A stretch of DNA of 47,855 nucleotides from Candidatus Gastranaerophilales bacterium (GCA_944325875.1 CALVBU010000016.1:1-47855); one strand, 5' to 3'. Positions 27,049 to 35,635 are shown, counted from the stretch's first letter. The notes: generated from the sequence alone by a model not told the origin. A program made the numbers and translations.

Positions 27049-27915
27049 TTATTCTTCATGTAATTTATATATAACAATATGTTTTTTATTAACTCTTGCT
27101 TCTTCCGGAACATAATATTCAGAGCGCTGAATATATGGTGTATTTACAGTATCAGGACGTCTTGCAAAAATATCACCTATTCTCAACTGAATAGCATTTA
27201 GTTTTAATGCTCTAATTCTTGAATATGTATTTCCATCAGAACCAGCATGAGCAATTCCACCTAAAATTCCCCACACTGTAATATCTCCTTTTGCAATAAT
27301 TTCTGCTCCAGGATTTACATCACCAATTATTACAATATTACCTTCAGAGGAAATACTTTGACCTGAACGAAGTGTTCTATGTATGTATAAAGTTGGAAAC
27401 TTTTCAGTCTCTTTATTATACTTTCTAATTTCGTCTTTATCATAACCATCTTCAAGTTCCAGAATTTCAATTTCTTTTGATTCTTCTGCTTGTTTAGGTT
27501 CTTCTTCCTCTTCCGGATAACGTTCTTCAAAATCACCATCACCGAATATTTTATCCAAAGCCGTTTCTAATTCTGCATTAACAGTTTGGTTTTCTTCCTC
27601 TTTAGCATTTATATCCAAAGCTGGAACAACATTTTCGATTTTAGAAATTTTGATTTCCAAATCGTTTGCAGCTTCTTCAGTTGTTTTTGAAGAAGTTTGG
27701 ATAAACTCTATTTCTGAATCCATTGTCTCTATCAAAGCTCTTATGCTTATAAGCTCAGAGATATTCAAGTCAACATCACCTAACTTTAGGCAAACTTTTT
27801 TACTCTTTGCTTCAGGCATATCAAGAATTCTACTTAACTCATAAATTATTTCAGAAGTTTTTTGAGCATTTGATAAGTCGACAATAAAGCCGTTTTCTAC
27901 ATATCCCTTTTCCAT
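27049..27915 (-). CDS. minC: Septum site-determining protein MinC
   Basis: 288 aa. A divergent N-terminal domain (1-105) is followed by an acidic linker (~110-175). The conserved C-terminal beta-helix starts at ~180, with RTLRSGQSISSEGNIVIIGD, VNPGAEIIAKGDITVWGIL and GIAHAG, the signature of MinC. It blocks FtsZ assembly away from mid-cell and binds MinD. AAGGAA precedes the ATG. First gene of the Min operon, 75 nt from minD. Confidence 0.93.
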   Translation of the reverse strand: MEKGYVENGFIVDLSNAQKTSEIIYELSRILDMPEAKSKKVCLKLGDVDLNISELISIRALIETMDSEIEFIQTSSKTTEEAANDLEIKISKIENVVPALDINAKEEENQTVNAELETALDKIFGDGDFEERYPEEEEEPKQAEESKEIEILELEDGYDKDEIRKYNKETEKFPTLYIHRTLRSGQSISSEGNIVIIGDVNPGAEIIAKGDITVWGILGGIAHAGSDGNTYSRIRALKLNAIQLRIGDIFARRPDTVNTPYIQRSEYYVPEEARVNKKHIVIYKLHEE

Positions 27916-27951
27916 TAACTATTCCTTCCTGATAATCAGCATTATTCCATG

Positions 27952-27980
27952 ACAATACACGAAAAGAATTTTAACTTCAA
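27952..27980 (-). promoter_or_regulatory. Probable promoter of minCDE
   Basis: Minus-strand TTGAAG (27975-27980), 17 nt, TATTGT (27952-27957), ~40 nt before the minC ATG. Confidence 0.45.
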
Positions 27981-28007
27981 CGAAATATTTCAAATTGTAA
28001 TATTAAG

Positions 28008-28919
28008 TTACGCAACAAAAGCTACTCTAAAATTATTTACACGCTGAGTTAATTCTGATTTTGTAATTTGTCCATCTTTATTTATATCTAAACCTTTATT
28101 CCAATCATAATAATTTTCACCTTGAGAAGTTAAGACTTCTCTATTTGCACGACCAGGAAGATAAATAATTGCATACAAATCTCCTGCTGATAATTTTGCA
28201 TCAGCTGAAAAACTATATTGTTTTGCTATTTGCAAATATTTTTCAACGTAATCTAACTGTTTTACAGCATCCATTGATTTTAATTGTTCTTTTGTAATAG
28301 AAACACCATGATTATTTAATTCTTCAATCGCAACACTTGTAAACTGAATTAAACCGACAGCACCTTTACCTGACTTATTTTCAGCAGCAGGATCAAGTCC
28401 TGATTCTGCATTCATAACTGACAACAAATCGTTAGGATCACAATTTAAATTTTTTGCAACCTTTTGAATTTTATACATAAAATCTGGATTTGATTTTAAT
28501 TCATTTCCTTTTGCTGATACAGATTGAGTTTGAGACAAACCAGTACTGCTATTAGAATCTACTGCTCCTGGATTCATTGCATTCTGCAAGTTTTGTACAG
28601 CAGCTTGAGATTCTGCTAAAATTCCATCCAAAGAAAGCATTGGCATATTTGTAAAAGGATTCTGAGAAAAATTATTATAGTTATTATAATTGTAGTTATT
28701 ATAGGAATTTTGATATGGAGAATACATATTAAAATTTGCCAATGATGGAGTGGAAAAAATTCCACCCATCATTGAATAAGCACACATTGCAGAAGTATAA
28801 CCCTGCATTGCACCTAACATAAAAGGATTCACCATTGGCATTGGACGGTAGCAGCAACAGCCGAAGCCAAAACCGCCAAATCCGAAATTATTACCAAATA
28901 AAAAATTCATTCCGTACAT
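28008..28919 (-). CDS. SLT-type lytic transglycosylase-like protein with C-terminal EF-hand
   Basis: 303 aa. Residues 1-90 are low-complexity, Gly/Phe- then Asn/Tyr-rich, with a CCC cluster at 21-23. Residues ~145-260 resemble the SLT lysozyme-like fold: catalytic Glu is probably E172 in NAESGLDP, with KGAVGLIQFTSVAIEEL following as in other SLT domains. Residues 278-289 are a canonical EF-hand loop (DINKDGQITKSE). No classical signal peptide is visible, though cell-wall cleavage needs export. A GGGAAAA stretch precedes the ATG; a second ATG lies three codons on. It lies upstream of the Min operon and is the second EF-hand protein in the region. Confidence 0.75.
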   Translation of the reverse strand: MYGMNFLFGNNFGFGGFGFGCCCYRPMPMVNPFMLGAMQGYTSAMCAYSMMGGIFSTPSLANFNMYSPYQNSYNNYNYNNYNNFSQNPFTNMPMLSLDGILAESQAAVQNLQNAMNPGAVDSNSSTGLSQTQSVSAKGNELKSNPDFMYKIQKVAKNLNCDPNDLLSVMNAESGLDPAAENKSGKGAVGLIQFTSVAIEELNNHGVSITKEQLKSMDAVKQLDYVEKYLQIAKQYSFSADAKLSAGDLYAIIYLPGRANREVLTSQGENYYDWNKGLDINKDGQITKSELTQRVNNFRVAFVA

Positions 28920-29078
28920 AATTTTCCCAATTAATCCCCGTTATATATATAAAGTATTTAACTCTTAAGAAATTGACTTTTTATAGATTGTGATGTAAAA
29001 AAATATTAACAATAATTATTATTAACTTATGTAAAACTTTATTTTTATAGTACGATGGTTTAAGGGTAAGAGAATATT

Positions 29079-29765
29079 ATGTTTAATGAGACAAAAACAC
29101 ACGAAATCACAGTCGACGTAGTTATTTTGACAATTATAAACAATGCAATTCAAGTATTGTTAGTAAAAAGACTTAACGAACCATTCAAAGACAAATGGGC
29201 AATTCCCGGGGGGTATGTAAGATTATCCGAAAACTTGGATCAAGCTGCATTAAGAGTTTTAAAAGAACGTACAAATGTTGATAACATTTATCTTGAACAG
29301 CTTTATACATTCGGAGATCCTCTTCGTCACCCAAATGCCAGAGTTATAACCTGTGCATACTTCGCACTCGTTAGAGCTGAAGATATAAAAATTACATCCA
29401 CACCTGAACTTGGATGGCATAAAGTATCAAATCTTCCTCCTCTTGCATTCGACCACAAAGAAATTATTGAATATTCTCTAAAAAGAACCCGTGAAAGACT
29501 TGAAATTTGCCCTGTGTGCTATCAATTATTAAACGAAAAATTTACACTGACTGAAATGCAAAAGTCTTATGAATTAATAATGGAGAAAAAGCTTGATAAA
29601 CGTAATTTCAGAAAAAAAGCTTTATCTACAGATGGCTTGATAGAACTTGATGAATATACAAAATCTTCATCAAAACGTCCGGCAAGACTTTATACTTTTG
29701 AGAATATTAAACTTAATTCTAAACGGGCACATTTCATTTCAAACAAGAAAAAGGAGACTAAATAA
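29079..29765 (+). CDS. NrtR-like regulator: Nudix-like domain plus winged helix
   Basis: 228 aa. Residues ~8-140 are a Nudix fold close to the NrtR/COG4111 type, with YLEQLYTFGDPLRHPNARVI. The Nudix box at 43-67 is degenerate: the usual REuxEE positions read RVLKER, so hydrolysis is probably lost. Residues ~155-215 form a winged helix (FTLTEMQKSYELIMEK, RNFRKKALS). NrtR proteins sense ADP-ribose and repress NAD biosynthesis genes; here the ligand and targets are inferred by family only. First gene of a tight plus-strand operon, 3 nt before secG; no NAD genes adjoin it. Confidence 0.8.
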   Translation: MFNETKTHEITVDVVILTIINNAIQVLLVKRLNEPFKDKWAIPGGYVRLSENLDQAALRVLKERTNVDNIYLEQLYTFGDPLRHPNARVITCAYFALVRAEDIKITSTPELGWHKVSNLPPLAFDHKEIIEYSLKRTRERLEICPVCYQLLNEKFTLTEMQKSYELIMEKKLDKRNFRKKALSTDGLIELDEYTKSSSKRPARLYTFENIKLNSKRAHFISNKKKETK

Positions 29766-29768
29766 AAA

Positions 29769-29993
29769 ATGGTTACATTTATCTGGATATTACAAATTCT
29801 TTCTGCAATTATGCTCGTTATATTAATATTGCTTCACTCTCCTAAAGGTGATGGAATCGCAGGGATCGGCGGGGCTTCTCATATATTTTCATCACAAAAA
29901 AGTGCAGAAAAAGGGCTTAATAAAGTTACTGCAATTTTCGCAGGAATTTTTGTAGTATGCACATTCCTTTTAGGATTTGGAATTATAAAATAA
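29769..29993 (+). CDS. secG: Preprotein translocase subunit SecG
   Basis: 74 aa with two membrane helices (about 3-22 and 52-71) and the conserved loop LLHSPKGDGIAGIGGASHIF. Small SecYEG partner that aids SecA-driven export. AAAGGAG precedes the ATG. Length is normal. Confidence 0.92.
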   Translation: MVTFIWILQILSAIMLVILILLHSPKGDGIAGIGGASHIFSSQKSAEKGLNKVTAIFAGIFVVCTFLLGFGIIK

Positions 29994-30008
29994 GAAAGAA
30001 GTTTCCCA

Positions 30009-30743
30009 TTGGAAATCTTTTCACGCAATTGCCTATATTGGGGCGAGAACAATCAAAATACACTTAAAACAAAACACGTTGCAGTTTTCGGACTTGGCGG
30101 TGTAGGAGGTTTTTGTGCGGAAAGCTTGGCAAGAGCGGGAATTGGTGAACTAACAATTATTGACTTTGACAAAGTTTCAACCTCTAATATTAATCGTCAA
30201 ATTATAGCTTTAAACTCTACTGTAGGAATTGCTAAAACTGAATTATTTAATAAGCGGTTAAAAGATATTAATCCTGAAATCAAAATAAATATTATCGATG
30301 ATTTTTATACTGATAACGATTTTGGAAATGTCAATTTTGTAGCAGACGCAATTGATACAATGCGTTCAAAAATAAATCTGCTTGAAACTTGCGTGAATAA
30401 AAATATTCCGGTTATTAGTTCAATGGGTGCAGGAAATAGAATTGACCCAACCAAACTATACATCTGTGATATTTCTGAAATTGAAAATAAAAATGCTCCA
30501 TTTGTTTCTAATATAATTTATCAACTAAAAAAAAGAGGAATTGAAAAAGGAATCACTGTTGTAGCTAGCAGAGAAAAACCGTTTGTTAGAGAAAAGATTT
30601 CTGAAACAGAAAGTATTACGACAAAAAGCGGTGAAAATATTGAATTTACAAAAATAACACCAGCATCAACACCATTTGTTGCAAGTTGTGCCGGAATTTT
30701 TATGGCATCATATATTACAAAACAATTTTTAGAAGGATTTTAA
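30009..30743 (+). CDS. tcdA: tRNA threonylcarbamoyladenosine dehydratase TcdA (ThiF/E1-like)
   Basis: 244 aa. Opens FSRNCLYWGE, as in the CsdL/TcdA family, then the ATP site VFGLGGVGGFCAESLARAGIG and DFDKVSTSNINRQ. TcdA cyclises t6A to ct6A at tRNA position 37. The start is TTG at 30009; no ATG fits the family alignment, and an AAGAAG stretch is the only ribosome site. 15 nt after secG and 2 nt before the SDR gene. Confidence 0.85.
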   Translation: MEIFSRNCLYWGENNQNTLKTKHVAVFGLGGVGGFCAESLARAGIGELTIIDFDKVSTSNINRQIIALNSTVGIAKTELFNKRLKDINPEIKINIIDDFYTDNDFGNVNFVADAIDTMRSKINLLETCVNKNIPVISSMGAGNRIDPTKLYICDISEIENKNAPFVSNIIYQLKKRGIEKGITVVASREKPFVREKISETESITTKSGENIEFTKITPASTPFVASCAGIFMASYITKQFLEGF

Positions 30744-30745
30744 TA

Positions 30746-31447
30746 ATGAATATACTGGTTACCGGAGCTTCAAAAGGAATTGGACGAGCAATTGCGAACG
30801 AATTAATCTCTATTGGAAACATTTTCGTTACTGGGAGAAACGAGAATGCATTGAAAACTATTGGAGCGAAAGGCTATTGCACCTGTGACCTTATAAAGGA
30901 TATACATTTATTGCAGAAATTTATAATAGAAAATGACATAGATGTATTAATCAATAATGCAGGTGAATACATTTATGGGGCAATAGATTCAAGCAAAGAA
31001 GAAGATATTGAAAGAATATTTGCAACAAACTTATTATCTCCTGTAAAATTAATTTCTTCAGTTGTACCATTTATGAAACAACATAAATGGGGGCGTATTA
31101 TAAATATAGGCTCTATATCAGGAGTAATGGGCGAGGCTTATGCTAGTTTATATTCATCAAGCAAAGCGGGTCTTATCGGTCTAACAAAAGCTTTAGCATT
31201 GGAACTTGCTGAATATAACATTACAGTTAACACAATTAATCCTGGATGGGTAGAAACTGATCTAGGAATGAATTCTATTGAAGATAGCGAATTTTCAAAA
31301 GAAGAAATTATTGAGTGTATTCCTCAAAAACGTTTTGTAAAACCGGAAGAAGTTGCAAAGCTTTGTAAATACTTAATATCAGAAGATGCAAAAGGAATTA
31401 CAGGGCAAAGTATCAATTTATGTGCAGGACTTAGCGTTGGAATTTAA
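30746..31447 (+). CDS. SDR oxidoreductase, FabG-like
   Basis: 233 aa. GASKGIG at 7-13, NNAG at 70-73, S123 and Y136-x3-K140 (YSSSK), and the substrate-loop entry INPGWVETDLGM. Closest in style to 3-oxoacyl-ACP reductases, but such genes vary widely in substrate. AGAAGGA lies 8 nt before the ATG at 30746; an upstream in-frame ATG falls inside tcdA and lacks a site. Last gene of the operon before the terminator. Confidence 0.85.
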   Translation: MNILVTGASKGIGRAIANELISIGNIFVTGRNENALKTIGAKGYCTCDLIKDIHLLQKFIIENDIDVLINNAGEYIYGAIDSSKEEDIERIFATNLLSPVKLISSVVPFMKQHKWGRIINIGSISGVMGEAYASLYSSSKAGLIGLTKALALELAEYNITVNTINPGWVETDLGMNSIEDSEFSKEEIIECIPQKRFVKPEEVAKLCKYLISEDAKGITGQSINLCAGLSVGI

Positions 31448-31475
31448 GATAAAAACTCATTTAAACATCTTTAAC

Positions 31476-31503
31476 AAAAAAGCCCTTATAAAAGGGCTTT
31501 TTT
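31476..31503. terminator. Bidirectional terminator between convergent genes
   Basis: AAAAAAGCCCTT / AAGGGCTTTTTT with a 4-nt loop. It serves the plus-strand SDR and the minus-strand gene at 31505-31879. Confidence 0.93.
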
Positions 31504-31504
31504 A

Positions 31505-31879
31505 TTATTTTTTATAAATATTAAATAAACTATCTGAATGCTGATTAGCTATATATGCCATAAAATCATCTTCATTAGTCGCTCTAGTTTTCAATACAAT
31601 TGATTCTTCAGGTTTCTTAGTAAACATGTGTTTAATTTTACCAAAAAATGACTTTGGTTCTATATTCTCTAAAACTAAAGCTAGTTGTTGTCTTTTAGTA
31701 TCTTTTTTACTAAAAAATGCTCTCAAACCGATATTCGCATTATACTTTTCTCCAAAAGCTTTTACAGCTGGATATTCAGAAATAACATTAAACATCTTTT
31801 GTGACATAGTATTTTCTCTACGATAAGCTCCAAAAGTCGTAGATGAGGGGTAATTTGCATTAATACTTTGAACTTTCAT
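31505..31879 (-). CDS. Short hypothetical protein with N-terminal TTFGAYR motif
   Basis: 124 aa, basic, no signal peptide or membrane segment. It opens MKVQSINANYPSSTTFGAYR; I recall this kind of start, a short lead then a FG-aromatic motif, in many proteins of Gastranaerophilales, but cannot test it here. The rest is helical and Lys-rich (KKDTKRQQLALVLENIEP). AAAGGAA precedes the ATG. A TTGGGGTACA element lies at 31898-31907, shared with the adhesin upstream region. Function unknown. Confidence 0.75.
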   Translation of the reverse strand: MKVQSINANYPSSTTFGAYRRENTMSQKMFNVISEYPAVKAFGEKYNANIGLRAFFSKKDTKRQQLALVLENIEPKSFFGKIKHMFTKKPEESIVLKTRATNEDDFMAYIANQHSDSLFNIYKK

Positions 31880-31915
31880 TTCTTATTCCTTTCAAATTTG
31901 GGGTACAAAAAAATT

Positions 31916-32902
31916 TTAAACTAATAATATTTTATTTACAATATCTTGCGCAGAAATTTTTAAACAATCCAATGCAGCACAAGTTGTCTGCCTATGTTCC
32001 CACAAACATGGTTTTATAGGACAATTATCAGATGCCTTAATTGGAGTGACTATTTCAGACTGCGGAATCAATTTTTTATCATCTGTAGGACCAAAAATAA
32101 CATATGTTCTTGTCTTCAATGCTACAGCTACATGTAAAGGAGCTGAATCTGAACAAAGAAATTTTTCAGCCTTTGCGATTAGATTACCTAAATCTTTTAA
32201 ACTTTTAGTTTTTCCAAACCAATCTTCGAAATTCTTATTTTTTACGGTTGCACGAATAGTTTCGATACACTCTCTATCATCAGGCCCTCCAACAAGAATA
32301 ACGTGCTTACCTTTTTCTTGAAGCAAATCTACAACCTCTGCCCAAGTTTCAGCCGGAACGGTCTTTATCATTCCTTTTTGCACACTCAATTTACTTACTC
32401 CTGGATGAATAAGAACCGAATTTTGGATTTTTTCTTGAGGTTCTACATTTATCTCTGGCAAATAAGTTTTATGAGATGTTATTGGTGTGATTAAATCGTG
32501 ATACATATCACAAGCATATTGATTTTTATTTAAGGGAACTGCTTTTGTAAGAAGCTTTTTACTCAAAGCTCCTGTATCATAACCATAACGTTCTTTTATT
32601 CCGGTAAGCCACAATAAAATACTTATCAATTTATTTCCACCAGATGAAATTACAATGTCAAACTTTCCAAATCTGGCTTTTAAAATAAGCTTTAATAGTT
32701 CAATATATTTATTCTTACCTTTTACATCTATCAAAAATAAATTATCAATAGTATCTGTTAAATCCTTTACGCTTTTGCTTCTAGGTTCAAGCGCAAGTGT
32801 AATTTTAGAATTTGGAAATTCTTTTTTCAACGAAATTAAAGTTGGCAAAAAGAATATTTCATCACCAATTCCACCAAAATTTATAGCTAATATATTTTTC
32901 AT
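31916..32902 (-). CDS. Glycosyltransferase family 9 (LPS heptosyltransferase-like)
   Basis: 328 aa from MKNILAINFGGIGDE. GT9 marks: the N-terminal GGIGDEIFFLPTLISLKKEFP, VLIHPGVSKLS and the nucleotide-sugar site region CSDSAPLHVAVALKTRTYVIFGPTDDKKL. Ends with four conserved-looking cysteines (DNCPIKPCLWEHRQTTCAALDC split across the last 35 residues). Likely adds heptose or another sugar to the lipid A-core in the cytoplasm. ATG at 32902 has a weak GGA; ATG at 32911 is an alternative. Longer in-frame starts fall in the MITE-like element and are not real. Solitary gene. Confidence 0.82.
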   Translation of the reverse strand: MKNILAINFGGIGDEIFFLPTLISLKKEFPNSKITLALEPRSKSVKDLTDTIDNLFLIDVKGKNKYIELLKLILKARFGKFDIVISSGGNKLISILLWLTGIKERYGYDTGALSKKLLTKAVPLNKNQYACDMYHDLITPITSHKTYLPEINVEPQEKIQNSVLIHPGVSKLSVQKGMIKTVPAETWAEVVDLLQEKGKHVILVGGPDDRECIETIRATVKNKNFEDWFGKTKSLKDLGNLIAKAEKFLCSDSAPLHVAVALKTRTYVIFGPTDDKKLIPQSEIVTPIKASDNCPIKPCLWEHRQTTCAALDCLKISAQDIVNKILLV

Positions 32903-32934
32903 CTTTTCCATACAATTTATTTTACTATAAAAAT

Positions 32935-33330
32935 ACATAATATATGTTATCTTCCTATTCATTTCTTTCTCTTTTATTGCGAGTAAAAGAGAAAGAAATG
33001 AACCAAAGAAAGAGAAAAACGCTAACTCATTGCATCGCAAAGCGATGCAAAATCAAATGGATGTCGTTAAATACTAACGCATTTAACCGTTCAAGCCTCA
33101 CTATCGCACAATAAATTGTGCACGTTCGGCAAATATTTAGCGAGCGTGTGCGAAGCACAATAGCGAGCAAAGTGGTGAAAAGCTAAAGCTTTTCACGAAC
33201 AGCAATTTGGTCTTGCAATGCCAGAATGGTATTGCTGGAAAGTCAGCGAGTTTTTCTTTTTCGGTTCACTTTTTCTTTTTACTTCGCAACAAAAAGAAAA
33301 AGTGAATAGGACCTATAACATATATTATGT
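32935..33330. mobile_element. MITE-like palindromic element, 396 bp
   Basis: The ends are identical inverted copies of ACATAATATATGTTAT (32935-32950 and 33315-33330). Similarity of the inverted ends continues for ~85 nt (CCTATTCA, TTGCGA, TAAAA-rich, TGAACC). Each end folds on itself: a 17-bp perfect hairpin at 32960-33000 and a 14-bp perfect one at 33267-33304. Inside are TTGCATCGC/GCGATGCAA (33030-33050), GCACAA/TTGTGC (33106-33121) and GTGAAAAGCT/AGCTTTTCAC (33175-33196). No coding frame. I see no clear target duplication. This is the whole gap between the divergent glycosyltransferase and comM genes. Confidence 0.72.
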
Positions 33331-33336
33331 TTGTAA

Positions 33337-33342
33337 TATAAT
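33337..33342 (+). promoter_or_regulatory. TATAAT box directly upstream of comM
   Basis: TATAAT ends 6 nt before the comM ATG and no ribosome site is present, so the message may be leaderless. Any -35 element would have to lie in the inverted repeat of the MITE-like element. Confidence 0.4.
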
Positions 33343-33348
33343 CAGAAT

Positions 33349-34893
33349 ATGGTTAATAAAGTAAAAACTGCAACCGTAATTGGTCTAAACGCACACATTG
33401 TTGAAGTTGAAACAGATATAATCAATTCACTTCCAAACGTCACAATCGTAGGACTTCCTGATGCTGCAATCAATGAAGCCAAAATTAGAGTTCGTTCTGC
33501 AATCAAAAATTCTAACTACACCTTTCCAAGCAAAAAAGTTGTAATCAATCTTGCACCTGCGGACTTAAAAAAAGAAGGTTCAAATTTTGATTTACCTATT
33601 GCAGTAGGTATCCTAGTTGAGGAAGGTATAATTGATATTGAAAAAGTTAAAAATTACGGATTCTTAGGAGAATTATCTCTTGACGGAAGTTTGAGAGGAA
33701 TCACCGGAGTTTTACCGCTTGTATTAGGTTTTAAAGAAGCCGGAATTCATAATATTATTGTACCAGTTGCAAATGCAAAAGAAGCTGCACTTGTGGACGG
33801 TGTAAATATTTTCGGTGCCGAAACTCTTTCTGATGTTGTAAACCACTTTATCGAAAATCCTATAAGTACAACGAAAATAGATATTAATAATTATTTAAAT
33901 TCAATTACACAAGAAGAATTTTTATACGATTTTAAAGATGTAAAAGGTCAACAAAAAGCCAAAAAAGCTTTAGAAATTGCGGCTGCAGGCGGACATAACA
34001 TACTAATGACTGGTTCTCCAGGATCTGGGAAAACACTTATGGCCAAGTGTTTTCCATCAATACTACCTCCGCTTGAACTTGAAGAAGCTCTTGAGCTCAC
34101 AAAAATTTACAGTATCTCTGGATTACTAACAGAAAATGAGCCGCTAATTACAAAACGCCCCTTTAGAACTGTACATCATACTGCATCAGCAAACGGAATT
34201 ATAGGAGGCGGAACAAACCCAAAACCCGGAGAAATTACACTAGCACATAGAGGGGTTTTATTCCTTGATGAAATGGTAGAATTTCCAAGGAATGTACTTG
34301 AAACTCTTCGTCAACCACTTGAAGATAATGAAATAGTAATATCAAGAGCAAAACTTTCAATAAAATATCCTGCAAAATTTATATTGCTAGGAGCTATGAA
34401 TCCTTGTCCTTGCGGATTTCTTGGTGACAAAGAAAAACAATGCACCTGCTCGGAATTCCAAATTAACAGATATTTATCAAAACTATCAGGACCGTTGTTA
34501 GACAGAATTGATTTACAAATCGAAGTTCCACGTCTAACCGCAGAAGAACTACTTAACTATAATAACCAAGAAGCAGAATCATCAAAAGATATTCGTAAAA
34601 GAGTAATAAAAGCAAGGAATATCCAAAAAGAACGCTACAAAAATGACGGAATTCTTACAAACTCTGAACTTACGACTAAGCTTATCAAAAAATATTGCAA
34701 AATAGATAAAGCTTGCGAAGATATATTCAAAGCTGCAATAGTAAAATATCAACTTTCTGGCAGACGTTATGACAGAATTTTGAAACTTGCAAGAACTATA
34801 GCGGACCTAGATGAGTCTGATATCATAAAACAAACCCATCTTATGCAAACCCTGCAATATAGAATAATCAACAGAAGCGATTACCAAGGATAA
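33349..34893 (+). CDS. comM: YifB/ComM family Mg-chelatase-like AAA+ ATPase
   Basis: 514 aa. N-terminal ChlI-like domain (GLPDAAINEAKIRVRSA, INLAPADLKKEG), then the AAA+ core with Walker A GSPGSGKT (~220), Walker B LFLDEMVEF and the motif MNPCPCGFLG, then a C-terminal Mg-chelatase domain ending in SGRRYDRILKLARTIADL. ComM is a branch-migration helicase in natural transformation in Vibrio and others. Type IV pilus genes elsewhere in the window make a role in DNA uptake possible but unproven. Its last 13 nt overlap the convergent prepilin gene. Confidence 0.92.
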   Translation: MVNKVKTATVIGLNAHIVEVETDIINSLPNVTIVGLPDAAINEAKIRVRSAIKNSNYTFPSKKVVINLAPADLKKEGSNFDLPIAVGILVEEGIIDIEKVKNYGFLGELSLDGSLRGITGVLPLVLGFKEAGIHNIIVPVANAKEAALVDGVNIFGAETLSDVVNHFIENPISTTKIDINNYLNSITQEEFLYDFKDVKGQQKAKKALEIAAAGGHNILMTGSPGSGKTLMAKCFPSILPPLELEEALELTKIYSISGLLTENEPLITKRPFRTVHHTASANGIIGGGTNPKPGEITLAHRGVLFLDEMVEFPRNVLETLRQPLEDNEIVISRAKLSIKYPAKFILLGAMNPCPCGFLGDKEKQCTCSEFQINRYLSKLSGPLLDRIDLQIEVPRLTAEELLNYNNQEAESSKDIRKRVIKARNIQKERYKNDGILTNSELTTKLIKKYCKIDKACEDIFKAAIVKYQLSGRRYDRILKLARTIADLDESDIIKQTHLMQTLQYRIINRSDYQG

Positions 34894-35591
34894 TCATCTT
34901 TTATCTCCCATCCATCTTTCATTATAAGTGCAGTACATCCTAAATTTGCACCACAACTTGCACTGCTGGAACATCTTTGAAGAAGCTTTGTGCGATCATA
35001 CTGATGTCCTGCAGGCAAAATCTTCATATTACTTACTGAATCCAATGTAAACATAAATAAATCTCGTCCAACTATATTTGGTTTTGCCTTTCCATTAATA
35101 TCTACAAATATAATAGGTAATGAATAATTCGTTGTTGTACCATCATAACCAAAAATTAAAGAAACACCATTAGGTAATTCTAAACAATAGCCATTATTAT
35201 TTGCTGAAATATATACAACTCCGTTTTTTCCATTATAATCAGTATATCCAAGATTTTTAAGCTTATCTCGTCTGGGATTACCTATATGTTTCAAATATGG
35301 AGTAAAATATTTTTCTGCAAAAACTTCTGCCATTTGTGAACTTTGAATATTATCCGGATCAATTGATGTTCCATAATTATCATTTACATCCCAATTTTTC
35401 ATATCACCATAATCGGCCTGAGCCATATTTAAAGCCTGATATAATTGACTATATGTTTGTTTTAATCTTGTTGCTATCACTTTCTTTTGATGTTTTTGGA
35501 CTAATGTCGGTAATGTCATCGCTGCTACAACTCCGATTATACCCAATGTTATCAGAACTTCTGCTAAGGTAAAAGCATTTCTCTTTTTCAT
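34881..35591 (-). CDS. Type IV prepilin-like protein
   Basis: 236 aa. Class III-type start MKKRNA, then FTLAEVLITLGIIGVVAAM: the cut site has Ala at -1 instead of the usual Gly, with Glu at +5. One hydrophobic helix, then a long globular part with four Cys near the end (CSSSASCGANLGC). The end, CTALIMKDGWEIKDDYPW, matches the end of the prepilin at 37403-38050. Likely minor or major pilin, or pseudopilin, processed by PilD and assembled by PilBC. A stretch of TTTCCTCC on the plus strand gives GGAGGAAA before the ATG. Convergent overlap of 13 nt with comM. Confidence 0.88.
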   Translation of the reverse strand: MKKRNAFTLAEVLITLGIIGVVAAMTLPTLVQKHQKKVIATRLKQTYSQLYQALNMAQADYGDMKNWDVNDNYGTSIDPDNIQSSQMAEVFAEKYFTPYLKHIGNPRRDKLKNLGYTDYNGKNGVVYISANNNGYCLELPNGVSLIFGYDGTTTNYSLPIIFVDINGKAKPNIVGRDLFMFTLDSVSNMKILPAGHQYDRTKLLQRCSSSASCGANLGCTALIMKDGWEIKDDYPW

Positions 35592-35635
35592 TTTTCCTCC
35601 GTTTATATACTATTTCTTATTTTAACATTTTTTAC

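Noticed and set aside
32903..33040. N-terminal extension of the glycosyltransferase 9 gene
   Set aside because: The extension is encoded by the MITE-like element, lacks a ribosome site, and the family start fits MKNILAINFGG.
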